A program made the position numbers and the translations under genes. From positions 248,001 to 312,000 of the forward strand of contig NZ_CBXX010000004.1 in assembly GCF_000577615.1 (NCBI RefSeq): a stretch of DNA of 64,000 nt. The letters are read 5' to 3'. How positions within the stretch are numbered: the first letter of the stretch is position 1; each line of letters opens with the position of its first letter. Positions 42,599 through 52,352 of this stretch are shown one piece after another. This DNA comes from Herbaspirillum sp. RV1423. GTDB taxonomy: Bacteria; Pseudomonadota; Gammaproteobacteria; Burkholderiales; Burkholderiaceae_D. Under the pieces are notes generated by a model. The model was not told where the DNA came from and ran no database searches. It saw only the letters and a list, made by a program, of their open reading frames with translations.

Positions 42599-43648
42599 TT
42601 ACCAGATCGCCTTGCCGCTGCTGTCCTTCAGATTGGCTTTCCAGGAATCTTCAACCAGCTTGGTGACCGATGCCGGCAGAGGCACATAGTCCAGGTCGGA
42701 AGCAGCCGGGCCGCCGTTCTTGTAAGCCCAGTCGAAGAACTTCAGGACTTCCTTGCCCTTGGCGCCATCGCCAGCCTGTGCTTTGTGCAACAGGATGAAA
42801 GTGGCGCTGCTGATCGGCCAGCTATTCTTGCCGGCGGCATCGGTGAAGTCGACAGCGAAACCAGGAGTCTTGGCCCATTCGGCAGCAGCAGTCGCTGCCT
42901 TGAATGCGGTGTCGTCAGGCGACACGAATGTGCCTTCGCGGTTCTTCAGTTGGGTGTAGTTCAGCTTGTTCTTCTTCACGTAAGCGTATTCGACGTAGCC
43001 GATTGCGCCCTTGACCTTTTGCACGTTGGCGGCGACGCCTTCGTTACCCTTGCCGCCCACGCCGACCGGCCACTTGACTGCCGTGCCTGCACCGATCTTG
43101 GCCTTGAAGTCTGCATTGGCCTTCGACAGATAGCTGGTGAACACATACGATGTGCCCGAACCGTCGGAACGGTAGACCACGGTGATGTCTTCAGCAGGCA
43201 GCTTGACGCCGGCGTTCAGCGCGACGATTTCAGGAGCATTCCACTTGGTGATCTTGCCGGCGTAGATATCGCCCAGCACCTGACCGGACAGTTTCACCTG
43301 GCCGGGTGTTGTCCCTTCCAGATTGATGACTGGCACCACGCCGCCGACCACTGCCGGGAACTGGGTCAGTCCGTCAGCATCCAGCTCTGCCGGTGTCAGG
43401 GGAGCATCGGAAGCACCGAAGTCGACCGTCTTGGCCTTGATTTGCTTGATGCCGCCGCCGGAACCGATGGACTGGTAGTTCAGGCTGTTGCCGGTGGCTG
43501 CCTTGTACGATTCCGCCCACTTGGCATAAATCGGATACGGGAACGATGCGCCTGCGCCGGTGATTTCTGCCGCGTGTACTGCTGCAGAAAACGCGACCGT
43601 GCCGCACACTGCGACCGCAACAGATTTAAGAATGTGATTAAACCCCAT
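42599..43648 (-). CDS. pstS: Phosphate-binding periplasmic protein PstS
   Basis: The 349-residue periplasmic binding protein has a signal peptide ending FSAAVHAAEITGAGASFPYP. Phosphate-contact motifs are GAGASFPYPIYAKW, SIGSGGGIKQI, DFGASDAPLT and RSDGSGTSYVFTSYLS. It starts with AAAGGAGCAAGAC before the ATG, and a Pho-box-like sequence lies at 43780-43797 on its strand. It captures phosphate for PstCAB and is the first, normally most highly expressed, gene of the regulon. Confidence 0.96.
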   Translation of the reverse strand: MGFNHILKSVAVAVCGTVAFSAAVHAAEITGAGASFPYPIYAKWAESYKAATGNSLNYQSIGSGGGIKQIKAKTVDFGASDAPLTPAELDADGLTQFPAVVGGVVPVINLEGTTPGQVKLSGQVLGDIYAGKITKWNAPEIVALNAGVKLPAEDITVVYRSDGSGTSYVFTSYLSKANADFKAKIGAGTAVKWPVGVGGKGNEGVAANVQKVKGAIGYVEYAYVKKNKLNYTQLKNREGTFVSPDDTAFKAATAAAEWAKTPGFAVDFTDAAGKNSWPISSATFILLHKAQAGDGAKGKEVLKFFDWAYKNGGPAASDLDYVPLPASVTKLVEDSWKANLKDSSGKAIW

Positions 43649-43684
43649 GTCTTGCTCCTTTGTTTGACGAGATAGTTTGTCGTA

Positions 43685-43749
43685 GAACCCATTTCATAAA
43701 TTGCCGTCTGACCCGCATGGCCGGACAGACCCATTTATGGAATGAGTTC
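43685..43749. repeat. 65-bp imperfect palindrome in the pstS leader
   Basis: GAACCCATTTCATAAAT (43685-43701) pairs with ATTTATGGAATGAGTTC (43733-43749) at 15 of 17 positions. An inner GTCTG/CAGAC pair lies at 43706-43710 and 43726-43730. It lies between the Pho-box-like site and the pstS start, so it would be in the pstS mRNA leader. The arm ATTTATGxAATGAGTTC resembles sequences at 19853-19869 and near 51264-51279. Confidence 0.6.
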
Positions 43750-43779
43750 CTGGGACGGGGTGAACTTTAACCAGCAAAT

Positions 43780-43797
43780 GTGACGAGTTTATGACCC
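43780..43797 (-). promoter_or_regulatory. Degenerate Pho box upstream of pstS
   Basis: On the minus strand GGGTCAT-AAAC-TCGTCAC gives two TGTCAT-like repeats at 11-bp spacing, 130 bp upstream of the pstS ATG. The match is weaker than that of the ppk box but in the right place for PhoB control of the pst operon. Confidence 0.45.
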
Positions 43798-43826
43798 ATC
43801 CTCGTCATACAGGAAAAACAAGAAAA

Positions 43827-43856
43827 TTGACATTAAAACAATTCTCTCCATGTAAT
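43827..43856 (+). promoter_or_regulatory. Possible constitutive sigma70 promoter for ppk
   Basis: TTGACA (43827-43832) with an 18-bp spacer and TGTAAT (43851-43856) lies about 100 bp upstream of the Pho-box promoter on the same strand. It may give basal ppk expression. Pattern match only. Confidence 0.35.
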
Positions 43857-43951
43857 GTTCCATCGCGTAAAATCGAAGGGAACACGATAGTTTCCACGGG
43901 GAAAATCGCGATGAATGCAGGTTCCGGCTTCTATGACAAGAGTGCTCCAGA

Positions 43952-43986
43952 CTTGTCATTAACTTGTCATACAGCCCCCCTACACT
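43952..43986 (+). promoter_or_regulatory. Pho box and -10 element controlling ppk
   Basis: CTTGTCATTAACTTGTCAT (43952-43970) is a direct repeat of CTTGTCAT with the 11-bp period of a PhoB site. TACACT (43981-43986) follows 10 bp later as the -10, the classic arrangement where the box replaces the -35. An inverted third copy, ATGACAAG, lies just upstream at 43933-43940. The ppk start codon is 38 bp after the -10. Confidence 0.85.
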
Positions 43987-44023
43987 GCAAAAAATTAGCT
44001 ATGAATACCAATGGGATTGGCGC

Positions 44024-46135
44024 ATGACCAGAAAAGAAAAAACTGACGACAACGCTCACACAGAAATCAATCCGACAGCCATTTATCTCAATCGCGAACT
44101 GTCTCAACTGGCTTTTAATCGCCGCGTCCTGGCGCAAGCCGAGAACAAACTGGTTCCTCTGCTCGAGCGGTTGCGCTATTTGTGCATCTGCAGCAGCAAT
44201 CTCGACGAATTCTTTGAAGTCCGCATCGCCAGCCTGCTGGCCAACCGCATCGAAGGCGAACACATCGATCCGCCGGAGCTGAGCGCGGCACTGGAGCGCA
44301 CCAGCATCGAATGCCACCAGATCGTGGCGCGCCAGTATGAGTTGCTGAACAAGGAAATCCTGCCGCAACTGGCCGGCAAGGGCATCCACCTGCTGCGCCA
44401 CGAAGACCGCAACGACGCCCAGCGCGCCTGGGTCAAGCAGTATTTCGAACAGAACGTGCGGCCGCTGCTGACGCCGATCGGCCTCGATCCGGCCCACCCT
44501 TTCCCGCAGGTGCTCAACAAAAGCCTGAATTTCATCATCGAACTGTCCGGCAAGGACGCTTTCGGCCGCGGCACCGCGATCGCCATCGTCAAGGCGCCGC
44601 GCGTGCTGCCGCGCGTGATCCGCCTGCCTGACGGCCTGTCAGACAAGAAAGGCGTGTCGTTTTGCCTGCTGTCCTCGGTGATCCATGCGCATATTGCCGA
44701 ATTATTTACGGGCCGCGAGATCACGGCCTATTCGCAGTTCCGCGTCACGCGCAACAGTGACCTGTGGGTCGACGAAGAGGAAGTCAAGAACCTGCGCCAG
44801 GCCCTGCAGACGGAATTGCAAAGCCGCCAGTTCGGCGTCGGCGTGCGGCTGGAGGTCGCCAGCAATTGCCCGGAACACCTTGCCCAGTTCCTGTTGGAGC
44901 AATTCTCGATCGAGCGCAACCGCCTGTATGCCGTCAAGGGACCGGTGAACCTGGTGCGCCTGTCGGAACTGGTCGATCTGGTATCCGAGCCGGCCCTGCG
45001 CTTCCCGCCGTTCTCGCCGACGCTGCCGCCGCACCTGCAAAACGAGAACATCTTCGCCGTGCTGAAGAAGCGCGACGTGCTGCTGCACCATCCTTTCCAG
45101 TCGTTCCAGCCGGTGGTGGATTTCATCCGCACCGCCGCGCATGACCCCAATGTGGTGGCGATCAAGCAAACGATTTACCGCACCGGCATGAATTCCGACC
45201 TGATGGAAGCGCTGATCCACGCAGCCCAGCGCGGCAAGGAAGTGACCGTCATCGTGGAACTGATGGCGCGCTTCGACGAAGAAGCCAACATCAACTGGGC
45301 CGTCAAGCTGGAACAAGCCGGCGCCCAGGTCGTCTACGGCGTGGTCGGCCTCAAGACCCATGCCAAGATCGCGCTGGTGATCCGCCGCGAGGATAACGCC
45401 CTGCATTTCTACGCCCACCTCGGCACCGGCAACTACCATCCGACCACGACCAAGTTCTATACCGACTTCGGTCTGCTGACCTCGCACCGCGAACTGACCG
45501 CCGAAGTCAACGAGGTATTCATCCATCTGACCACGCTGACCAAGCCGCGCAACCTGCAACACTTGTGGCTGGCGCCGTTCACGCTGCAGAAGGAAATCAT
45601 CCGCGCCATCCGCAATGAAGCGCTGATCGCCCGCGAAGGCCGGCCGGCGCGCATCATCGCCAAGATGAACGCGCTGCTCGACGAATCAGTGATCCGCGCG
45701 CTGTATGCAGCCTCGGCCGACGGCGTCAAGATCGACCTGATCGTGCGCGGCGCCTGCGCGCTGCGTCCGGGCGTGGCCGGACTATCGGAGAACATCCGCG
45801 TGCGCTCGGTCATCGGCCGCTACCTGGAACATTCGCGCATCTACTATTTCCGCAACGACCTGGCGCATGACGTCTACCTGTCGAGCGCCGACTGGATGAA
45901 CCGCAATCTGTTCCGCCGCATCGAAGTGGCCTTCCCTATTTTGGACAAGACACTAAAAAAGCGCGTCATCAGCGAAGGCCTCGAACCTTATCTGAAAGAC
46001 AACACCAACGCCTGGCATCTGAACTGCGACGGGGTTTACGTACTCAAAAAACCACGTACGCGCCAAGCCGCGTTCAGCGCGCAAGCGCATCTGATGAACA
46101 CGCTCGGCATCACCACCCCGCTCGTCGATGAATGA
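44024..46135 (+). CDS. ppk: Polyphosphate kinase 1
   Basis: This enzyme polymerises the gamma-phosphate of ATP into polyphosphate, reversibly. It has 703 residues from the ATG at 44024; the in-frame extension upstream runs into the Pho-box promoter and is rejected. The N domain begins YLNRELSQLAFNRRVL. The catalytic His pair is H446 (GLKTHAKIALV, the autophosphorylated residue) and H603 (YLEHSRIYYF). Other PPK1 blocks are LLHHPFQSFQPVVDF, IKQTIYRTGMNS and HLGTGNYHPTT. It is controlled by the Pho box just upstream, linking phosphate starvation to polyphosphate metabolism, and is followed by sixA. Confidence 0.96.
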   Translation: MTRKEKTDDNAHTEINPTAIYLNRELSQLAFNRRVLAQAENKLVPLLERLRYLCICSSNLDEFFEVRIASLLANRIEGEHIDPPELSAALERTSIECHQIVARQYELLNKEILPQLAGKGIHLLRHEDRNDAQRAWVKQYFEQNVRPLLTPIGLDPAHPFPQVLNKSLNFIIELSGKDAFGRGTAIAIVKAPRVLPRVIRLPDGLSDKKGVSFCLLSSVIHAHIAELFTGREITAYSQFRVTRNSDLWVDEEEVKNLRQALQTELQSRQFGVGVRLEVASNCPEHLAQFLLEQFSIERNRLYAVKGPVNLVRLSELVDLVSEPALRFPPFSPTLPPHLQNENIFAVLKKRDVLLHHPFQSFQPVVDFIRTAAHDPNVVAIKQTIYRTGMNSDLMEALIHAAQRGKEVTVIVELMARFDEEANINWAVKLEQAGAQVVYGVVGLKTHAKIALVIRREDNALHFYAHLGTGNYHPTTTKFYTDFGLLTSHRELTAEVNEVFIHLTTLTKPRNLQHLWLAPFTLQKEIIRAIRNEALIAREGRPARIIAKMNALLDESVIRALYAASADGVKIDLIVRGACALRPGVAGLSENIRVRSVIGRYLEHSRIYYFRNDLAHDVYLSSADWMNRNLFRRIEVAFPILDKTLKKRVISEGLEPYLKDNTNAWHLNCDGVYVLKKPRTRQAAFSAQAHLMNTLGITTPLVDE

Positions 46136-46183
46136 AATGATGCGACGGCCCGGCCCCCCCATCAACCAGAGGCGAGCACCCCC

Positions 46184-46642
46184 ATGGAACTGATCTTATG
46201 GCGTCACGCAGAAGCGGAACTCGGCGAACCTGACGAAGGACGCGCCCTCACGGGCAAAGGCCACAAGCATGCCTGGAAGATCGCCGATTGGCTCGATCGC
46301 AACCTGCCGGAGAGCTGCCGCATCCTGGTCAGCCCGGCGACGCGCACCTTGCAGACGGCCGAAGCCCTTGGCCGCAAGTTCAAGATCCATCCCGACCTGG
46401 CTCCCGACAAGAGCCCGGAAGCGTTGCTGGCGGCGGCAAACTGGCCCGACAGCCGCGAGCCGGTGCTGGTCGTCGGCCACCAGCCGACGCTGGGCCTGGT
46501 CGCCGCGCAACTGATCGGCGGCCAGCAGCAGGAATGGTCGATCCGCAAAGCCAACGTCTGGTGGATCGCCCAGCGCGAGCGCGGCGACATCACGACCAAT
46601 TACCTGCGCGCGGTGATGGCGCCGGACCTGATCGCGAAATAA
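46184..46642 (+). CDS. sixA: SixA-type phosphohistidine phosphatase
   Basis: The 152-residue histidine-phosphatase-superfamily enzyme has the RHG-type motif as LWRHAEAELG (phospho-accepting His) and the second His in VGHQPTLGLV. The middle block LVSPATRTLQTAEAL is also characteristic. SixA dephosphorylates phosphohistidine domains, including NPr-type carriers. It sits 48 bp after ppk in the same direction and before a strong terminator, so it is likely co-transcribed with ppk under phosphate control. Confidence 0.9.
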   Translation: MELILWRHAEAELGEPDEGRALTGKGHKHAWKIADWLDRNLPESCRILVSPATRTLQTAEALGRKFKIHPDLAPDKSPEALLAAANWPDSREPVLVVGHQPTLGLVAAQLIGGQQQEWSIRKANVWWIAQRERGDITTNYLRAVMAPDLIAK

Positions 46643-46683
46643 TTCGCCTCCGGACGGCGACGAGCCGAAAGCCGAAGCAAATA

Positions 46684-46716
46684 AAAAAGGCTGCTCATTT
46701 TACGAGCAGCCTTTTT
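46684..46716. terminator. Bidirectional intrinsic terminator (sixA / chemoreceptor)
   Basis: AAAAAGGCTGCTC-ATTTTAC-GAGCAGCCTTTTT is a perfect 13-bp stem with A-tract and T-tract sides. It is placed between the convergent sixA and chemoreceptor genes and works in both directions. Confidence 0.92.
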
Positions 46717-46751
46717 GTCGATGAGCAATAGCGTCGCAACGGCGACCGGCA

Positions 46752-48488
46752 TCAGAACTCTTCCCAACTGCCTTCGTCCTGTACCGCCGGACGTTTCGGC
46801 GTCGGCGGCAATTCCTTCTTGCGCGGCGCAGCCGGTTTGGCCGACGCCATTGCAGCTTCGGCGGGCAACTCCAGCGGCGGATTCACGATCTTCAGTCTGG
46901 CCGCCGCCTCAACAGTCCGAGTCTGAACCTGAGGGAGCGCCGCAGCGCCGTCTATCTTGAAGACGCCAACTGCGCGCGCCAGCAAATCGGCCTGTTCCTG
47001 CAGGCTTTCGGCCGCTGCTGCCGCCTGTTCGACCAACGCGGCGTTCTGCTGCGTGATTTCGTCGATCTGCGAAATCGCGTTGTTGACTTCGGCGATGCCG
47101 GCGCTTTGCTCCCTGCTGGCGGCGGTGATCTCGCCCATGATGTCGGCCACGTGCTTGACCGAGGTCACGATTTCACCCATGGTCGCGCCGGCTTCATCGA
47201 CCAGCTTGCCACCGGCATCGACCTTGCTGACCGAATCGCCGATCAGGGTCTTGATTTCCTTGGCCGCCGAGGCGCTGCGCTGCGCCAGGCTGCGCACTTC
47301 GGATGCCACCACCGCGAAGCCGCGGCCCTGTTCGCCGGCGCGTGCCGCTTCGACCGCCGCGTTCAATGCGAGGATATTTGTCTGGAAGGCAATGCCGTCG
47401 ATGACGCCGATGATGTCGACGATCTTGCGCGAGCTTTCCTTGATCGAGCCCATGGTCTGCACCACGTCGCCCACCACCTTGCCGCCCTTGACCGCATAGT
47501 CGGAAGCCGACATCACCAACTGGTTGGCCTGATGCGCGTTCTCGGCGTTCTGCTTGACCGTCGAGGTCAATTGCTCCATCGAGCTGGCGGTTTCTTCCAG
47601 GCTGGACGCCTGCGATTCCGTGCGGTTCGACAAGTCGGCGTTGCCGGTGGCGATTTCCTGCGAGGCGACCGCGATGACGGCGGCGCTTTGCTTGATTTCA
47701 TTGACGGTTGCCGCCAGCTTGGTCTGCATGGCATTGAGCGAATGCACCAACTGTCCGGCTTCATCGTGGCTCTTCTCTTCCACGGTTTGCGTCAGGTCGC
47801 CGCTCGCGATGGTTTCGGTGATCTGGCCGGCCCGACGCAACGGCGAAGTAATGGCGCGGGTGATCGACCAGGTGAAGAAAGCGCCCAGCGCCAGCGTCAA
47901 CAAACCGATCGCGATCATGCTGATCTGGCCGCTGTGATAACTGCTCTGAAAGGCGGCGTATGCCGTCGACATGTCTTCCTGCTGATAGGCGGTGAGCGCG
48001 GCGACGCCTGCCATCCATTTATCGTAGGCCGGCAGGAAATCGCTTTTGAGCAATTGCGCGGCATCGAAGTAATTGCCGGCGCCGACCATCTCACGGATTT
48101 TTTCGACAATGGGGAACAGGACTTTGCGTTCGGCGGCGGACGAGGTCAGCAAGGACTTGCCCTTGTCGGTCGACGTCAGTTTGGTCAGTTGCGTTTCGAA
48201 GCCGGCATAGGCCTGGAGGATTTTCGCCAGACGCTGGTTTTCCTGCAAGCCTTCGGCTGCGTCGGTAGGCGTCACGACCTTGCGCAAAGCCAGCGCCAGC
48301 GCGCTGCCGGACTCGCGCATGCTCATCGCCGATGTCATGCTGGCAACCTTCTGGTTGATCATGTATTCACTGCTGCTTCCCATCTCGCTCATGCGCCACA
48401 AGCCGTTGAGCAGAATTGCCGCTGCGCAGAGCAGAACCAGACAGAATCCCAGTGCAAGACGTGCACCAATTTTGATATTCGAGATCAT
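46752..48488 (-). CDS. Methyl-accepting chemotaxis protein (4HB-type, 578 aa)
   Basis: The receptor has a first transmembrane helix (about 10-30), a periplasmic four-helix-bundle domain, a second helix (about 190-210), HAMP, and the canonical signalling domain ([19 protein letters not shown] tip). A Pro/Ala/Lys-rich tail ends in DEGSWEEF. It is the same length as the receptor at 32434-34170 but has a different sensor. Methylation-helix pairs ([18 protein letters not shown]) are present. It is monocistronic, bounded by a strong terminator. The ligand is unknown. Confidence 0.93.
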   Translation of the reverse strand: MISNIKIGARLALGFCLVLLCAAAILLNGLWRMSEMGSSSEYMINQKVASMTSAMSMRESGSALALALRKVVTPTDAAEGLQENQRLAKILQAYAGFETQLTKLTSTDKGKSLLTSSAAERKVLFPIVEKIREMVGAGNYFDAAQLLKSDFLPAYDKWMAGVAALTAYQQEDMSTAYAAFQSSYHSGQISMIAIGLLTLALGAFFTWSITRAITSPLRRAGQITETIASGDLTQTVEEKSHDEAGQLVHSLNAMQTKLAATVNEIKQSAAVIAVASQEIATGNADLSNRTESQASSLEETASSMEQLTSTVKQNAENAHQANQLVMSASDYAVKGGKVVGDVVQTMGSIKESSRKIVDIIGVIDGIAFQTNILALNAAVEAARAGEQGRGFAVVASEVRSLAQRSASAAKEIKTLIGDSVSKVDAGGKLVDEAGATMGEIVTSVKHVADIMGEITAASREQSAGIAEVNNAISQIDEITQQNAALVEQAAAAAESLQEQADLLARAVGVFKIDGAAALPQVQTRTVEAAARLKIVNPPLELPAEAAMASAKPAAPRKKELPPTPKRPAVQDEGSWEEF

Positions 48489-48943
48489 AAAGACTGAATT
48501 TCCCCTGAAAAAAACCGCCGTCCCTGAAGGTGACCTATATACGGGCAGAACGGCTTCGGCGTCGCCGATGTGCGGTCTACCTTGTTTCGTCAGCAGGATT
48601 CGTGCCCGCCGGCATGATTTCGATTGTACGTATTCTGCACTTATTTTTATTGTTGTACAGCAACAATAGATAGCAAAGAAAGAAGCGATCAGGTTTCTCG
48701 GAATCCCGGTGCCGGGATGGAGATGTCTGCGCGACCATCAATTTTTTACCTGTTGTTGCCTGTGCCCGCATATTAGATAAGCGCCAAAAACAAGGCTAAT
48801 GCTTTGTGCGCATGCAACTATACGGTTTTCGCATAATCTTGCGTAAGCGGCCATGGGAAAGACGCGCAGGAAACAGAAACGAAAAACAGAGACGAAAAAA
48901 AGCCTGCCGGGCGCAGGCAGACTTTTGTCATACAAGGCGAGTC
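48489..48943. other. 455-bp gap between two chemoreceptor genes
   Basis: No convincing gene. An inverted repeat ATTGTTG-TACAG-CAACAAT lies at 48649-48667 beside a T/A-rich run. It could be a regulator site or weak terminator. No clear flagellar sigma28 promoter was found for the receptor at 46752-48488. Confidence 0.5.
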
Positions 48944-51079
48944 CTAGAACTCTTCCCAGTCGTTGGAGGCGCCTGCCTCCACAGACTTCGGACCTGCATT
49001 GGGAAGCGATTTTCCCGCCGATGCGATCGATGCTGCAGGAACGGCCTTTCGGACTGCTTTCGGCGCTGGCGCCTTGATGCGCGTCAAGGCGCCGGCAGCG
49101 GCCGGTTCCCGCAGGGACAAACCGGGCCTGCCCCGCTCGTCCCCTGCAGCTATCTTGAACACGCTGACCGCCTGCGCCAATACGTCCGCCTGCTCCTGCA
49201 GGCTTTCGGCAGCGGCGGCGGCCTGTTCGACCAGCGCGGCATTTTGCTGCGTGATCTCATCCATCTGCGTAATCGCCCGGTTCACTTCCTCGATGCCTGT
49301 GCTTTGCTCCTGGCTGGCGGCAGTGATCTCGCCCATGATGTCGGCCACGTGCTTGACCGAGGTCACGATCTGGCCCATGGTGGCGCCGGCTTCGTCCACC
49401 AGCTCGCCGCCGGCGTCGACCTTGCTCACCGAATCGCTGATCAGTTCCTTGATTTCCTTGGCCGCCGAGGCGCTGCGCTGCGCCAGGCTGCGCACTTCGC
49501 TTGCCACCACCGCGAAACCGCGGCCCTGTTCGCCGGCGCGCGCCGCTTCCACCGCTGCGTTCAATGCCAGGATGTTGGTCTGGAAGGCGATGCCGTCGAT
49601 GACGCCGATGATGTCGACGATCTTGCGCGAACTTTCCTTGATCGAGCCCATGGTGAGCACCACATCGCCGACCACCTTGCCGCCCTTGACCGCCAGCTCG
49701 GACGCCGAGGTCACCAGCGAATTGGCTTGGCGCGCGTTGTCGGCGTTCTGTCGCACCGTCGATGTCAGCTCTTCCATCGAACTCGCGGTTTCTTCCAGGC
49801 TGGAGGCCTGCGATTCGGTGCGGTTCGACAGGTCGGCGTTGCCCATCGCGATCTCTTTGGACGCTACATGGATCACATCGATGCTGGTGCGTACGTCGTC
49901 GACAATGTGCACGAGGCTGCCGGTCATGTCGTTAAGCGCATGCAGCAACTGCGCCGACTCATCGCTGCCGACCACCTCGGCACGCGAGGTCAGATCGCAC
50001 GAAGCCACGCGTCGCGCCATGGCGACCGACTCCAGCATCGGCACCGTGATCGAACGCGAGAGCATCGTACCCACCCAGGCGGCGAACAACGCCAGTACAG
50101 CAATGCCGCCCAGCAGCCACATCTCCATCCTGCGCAAGTGAGCAGTCTGGCTACCGAGCGTATCGGCCAGATTGCCGATCACCGCATCCACTACTTTGAA
50201 CTGCGCATCGATCGCTTCGGTAAATTTTGAAAAATAGTCCTGCGAAGGGAAATCGAGGTTCTCCGGCTTGAGCACTTTTTCATCGGCCAGGGCGATCGCT
50301 CCCGCCGCCTGTTTCTTCGCATCCTCCACGGTGCCACCCAAGCTGTCCTTGAGTGTTGCGTTGAGCAGGAAGGCTTGCTGGAACAATCTGTCAGCCTGTT
50401 TCAACCGCTCCTGCGCACGCTGGCCGGGACGAATGAGGGCAAGCTTGTCTTCCGGCGTGGCGACCTTCCTGCCGAGCATCGCCGCACCCCGCGCGCGCAT
50501 CTTCCCCAGCTCTTCCGTCAACAGCGGAAACGCGATGAAACCGCCCATGATCAGCTTGGCGCTGTCGAGATCGGGATCCAGGCTGAGCTTGAAATCGTCG
50601 AGTATCAAATCGTTGATCTCGAACAGCCTGTCGATCTCGTCGCTATGCTTCGCAAAACTTTGCGGCCCGGCCATTTGCCCCGACGCAATCCCGTCGCGCA
50701 AACCGTTCCATGCCGACACTCCCTCGGCCACTCCCCGCTCGATGAGCGGATTGCGCGTCCCGGCGCGCTTCAGTTTTTCTTGCAGATCAAGGAATGCCTG
50801 GTCGAGCTCCTGGGCTTTGGCCTGCCGCTGTCCGGCAATGGATGCATTGCCGCCAATCATCACCGCCGACATGCCGCGATGCTGCTGCATCAGTTGCACG
50901 GTGCGTAATAATGCGCGCGCCGGCACCACGCCCCGTATTTCCAATTGCTTATGGGCGATGACGCCCTCCGCGCTGATGACATACAAAGCGGTCGGGACGC
51001 CAAAGAGCGCCATCCCGATCAGTCCCAGCAAGGCAAACTTTTTCCACAGTTGCAATCGGGCAAAAAGACTTCGCATCAT
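48944..51079 (-). CDS. Methyl-accepting chemotaxis protein with large NIT-like sensor (711 aa)
   Basis: The receptor starts at the ATG at 51079 (or 51076), directly after an AGGGGGG site; a longer frame to 51136 lacks support. One N-terminal transmembrane helix (about 14-36) is followed by a long helical periplasmic region of about 300 residues. That region has [16 protein letters not shown], reminiscent of nitrate/nitrite-sensing (NIT) domains (QxxRGxS). The second helix (about 320-340), HAMP and signalling domain follow. The end is [11 protein letters not shown]-like identification is tentative; a nitrogen-oxide or other small ligand is possible. Confidence 0.9.
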   Translation of the reverse strand: MMRSLFARLQLWKKFALLGLIGMALFGVPTALYVISAEGVIAHKQLEIRGVVPARALLRTVQLMQQHRGMSAVMIGGNASIAGQRQAKAQELDQAFLDLQEKLKRAGTRNPLIERGVAEGVSAWNGLRDGIASGQMAGPQSFAKHSDEIDRLFEINDLILDDFKLSLDPDLDSAKLIMGGFIAFPLLTEELGKMRARGAAMLGRKVATPEDKLALIRPGQRAQERLKQADRLFQQAFLLNATLKDSLGGTVEDAKKQAAGAIALADEKVLKPENLDFPSQDYFSKFTEAIDAQFKVVDAVIGNLADTLGSQTAHLRRMEMWLLGGIAVLALFAAWVGTMLSRSITVPMLESVAMARRVASCDLTSRAEVVGSDESAQLLHALNDMTGSLVHIVDDVRTSIDVIHVASKEIAMGNADLSNRTESQASSLEETASSMEELTSTVRQNADNARQANSLVTSASELAVKGGKVVGDVVLTMGSIKESSRKIVDIIGVIDGIAFQTNILALNAAVEAARAGEQGRGFAVVASEVRSLAQRSASAAKEIKELISDSVSKVDAGGELVDEAGATMGQIVTSVKHVADIMGEITAASQEQSTGIEEVNRAITQMDEITQQNAALVEQAAAAAESLQEQADVLAQAVSVFKIAAGDERGRPGLSLREPAAAGALTRIKAPAPKAVRKAVPAASIASAGKSLPNAGPKSVEAGASNDWEEF

Positions 51080-51286
51080 CCCCCCCTGTTTTTCATGATG
51101 ACAAACCGACGACGCGGAACGGAACAACTGCTCCAAGCTTATGTTTTACATGGAAACATCAGGATTGCAAGCCAATTGTCGGCAACGAAAAAAAACAGCG
51201 CCAAAGTGCCGCATTCACGCATGCGTGAATACAACGCCCGGCAAAAACGCATCTCGCGTAGGTTGATGAAATGAGTTCTGAAAATG

Positions 51287-52336
51287 CTAGAGGATATCGG
51301 AGAGCGCCGCGCTGTCGTCCAGTCCATCCAGCAGCGGCTTGCGGGCGTAATGCAGGTGTTGCAGGAATTGCTGCGTGGCGGCTTCCCATGAATAACCGAG
51401 CGCGTGCGCGCGCACGTCGTCGCGCGACAATTGCAGAGCGTCCATGCACGCGACGTCGAGTTCTTCGCTCAGGGCGCCCGAGACGCCGTCGGCCACCACG
51501 TCGATCGGTCCTTCCACCGGATAGGCCGCGACCGGCACGCCGCAGGCCATGGCTTCGACCAACACCAGTCCGAAGGTGTCGGTGCGGCTGGGGAAAACGA
51601 ACACATCCGCGCAATTGTAATAAGCCGGCAGTTCGTCATGCCCCTTGGCGCCGAGGAAGCGCACCTGCGGATAACGCTGCTCCAGCTCTTCGCGCTGCGG
51701 ACCGTCGCCGATCACCCATTTGGAGCCCGGCAAGTCCAGCTTCAGGAAAGCCTCGATATTCTTTTCCACGGCGACGCGGCCGACATACAGGAACAGCGGC
51801 CGCACGATGCAGGCGTGATCTTCCGTCGCCGGACGAAAATGTTCGGTGTCGACGCCGCGGCCCCATAAAGCGACGTTGCGGAAGCCGTGCTGTTCCAGCG
51901 ACTCCTTCATCTTGGGAGTAGGCACCATGATGGCCTTGGACGGTCCGTGGAACCAGCGCATCAGGCGATAGGTCAGCGCCTTCGGCAACAGCTTGCGCGC
52001 ACTCAGGTATTCCGGGAAGCGCGTGTGATAGGCCGTGGTGAAGTCGAGTTTGTTCCTGATGCAGTAACGGCGCGCCGCGAGGCCCATCGGACCTTCGGTG
52101 GAAATATGGATGCAATCCGGTTTGAATGCATCGAGCGCGGCGGCGATCTTGGCATACGGCTTGTAGGCCAGCCGTATTTCGGGGTAAGTGGGGCAGGCAA
52201 ACGTGCGGAAATCGCGCGGCGCCAGCATCAGTACATCGTGTCCTTTACTGCGCAGGCACTGTTGCGTGGCCCGCAGGGTGTTGACTACGCCATTGACTTG
52301 GGGCTCGCCCGCGTCGCTTACGATGGCAATGCGCAT
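51287..52336 (-). CDS. Family-4 glycosyltransferase, MgtA/mannosyltransferase-like
   Basis: The 349-residue GT-B enzyme takes the ATG at 52336 because the family start MRIAIVSDAGEPQVNGVV follows and AGGAGTAGAAG precedes. The glycine-rich N-terminal loop (GEPQVNGVVNTL), HISTEGPMGLAARRY and the nucleotide-sugar site (FPSRTDTFGLVLVEAMACGVPV, with the E-x7-E motif of GT4) are visible. Such enzymes transfer mannose or related sugars to lipid acceptors. With the acyltransferase and phosphoesterase genes upstream, it probably builds an envelope glycolipid. Confidence 0.87.
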   Translation of the reverse strand: MRIAIVSDAGEPQVNGVVNTLRATQQCLRSKGHDVLMLAPRDFRTFACPTYPEIRLAYKPYAKIAAALDAFKPDCIHISTEGPMGLAARRYCIRNKLDFTTAYHTRFPEYLSARKLLPKALTYRLMRWFHGPSKAIMVPTPKMKESLEQHGFRNVALWGRGVDTEHFRPATEDHACIVRPLFLYVGRVAVEKNIEAFLKLDLPGSKWVIGDGPQREELEQRYPQVRFLGAKGHDELPAYYNCADVFVFPSRTDTFGLVLVEAMACGVPVAAYPVEGPIDVVADGVSGALSEELDVACMDALQLSRDDVRAHALGYSWEAATQQFLQHLHYARKPLLDGLDDSAALSDIL

Positions 52337-52352
52337 AAATCTTCTACTCCTA

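Noticed and set aside
43964..44023. N-terminal extension of polyphosphate kinase
   Set aside because: It overlaps the Pho box and -10 region, so it cannot be translated from that promoter; ppk is started at 44024.
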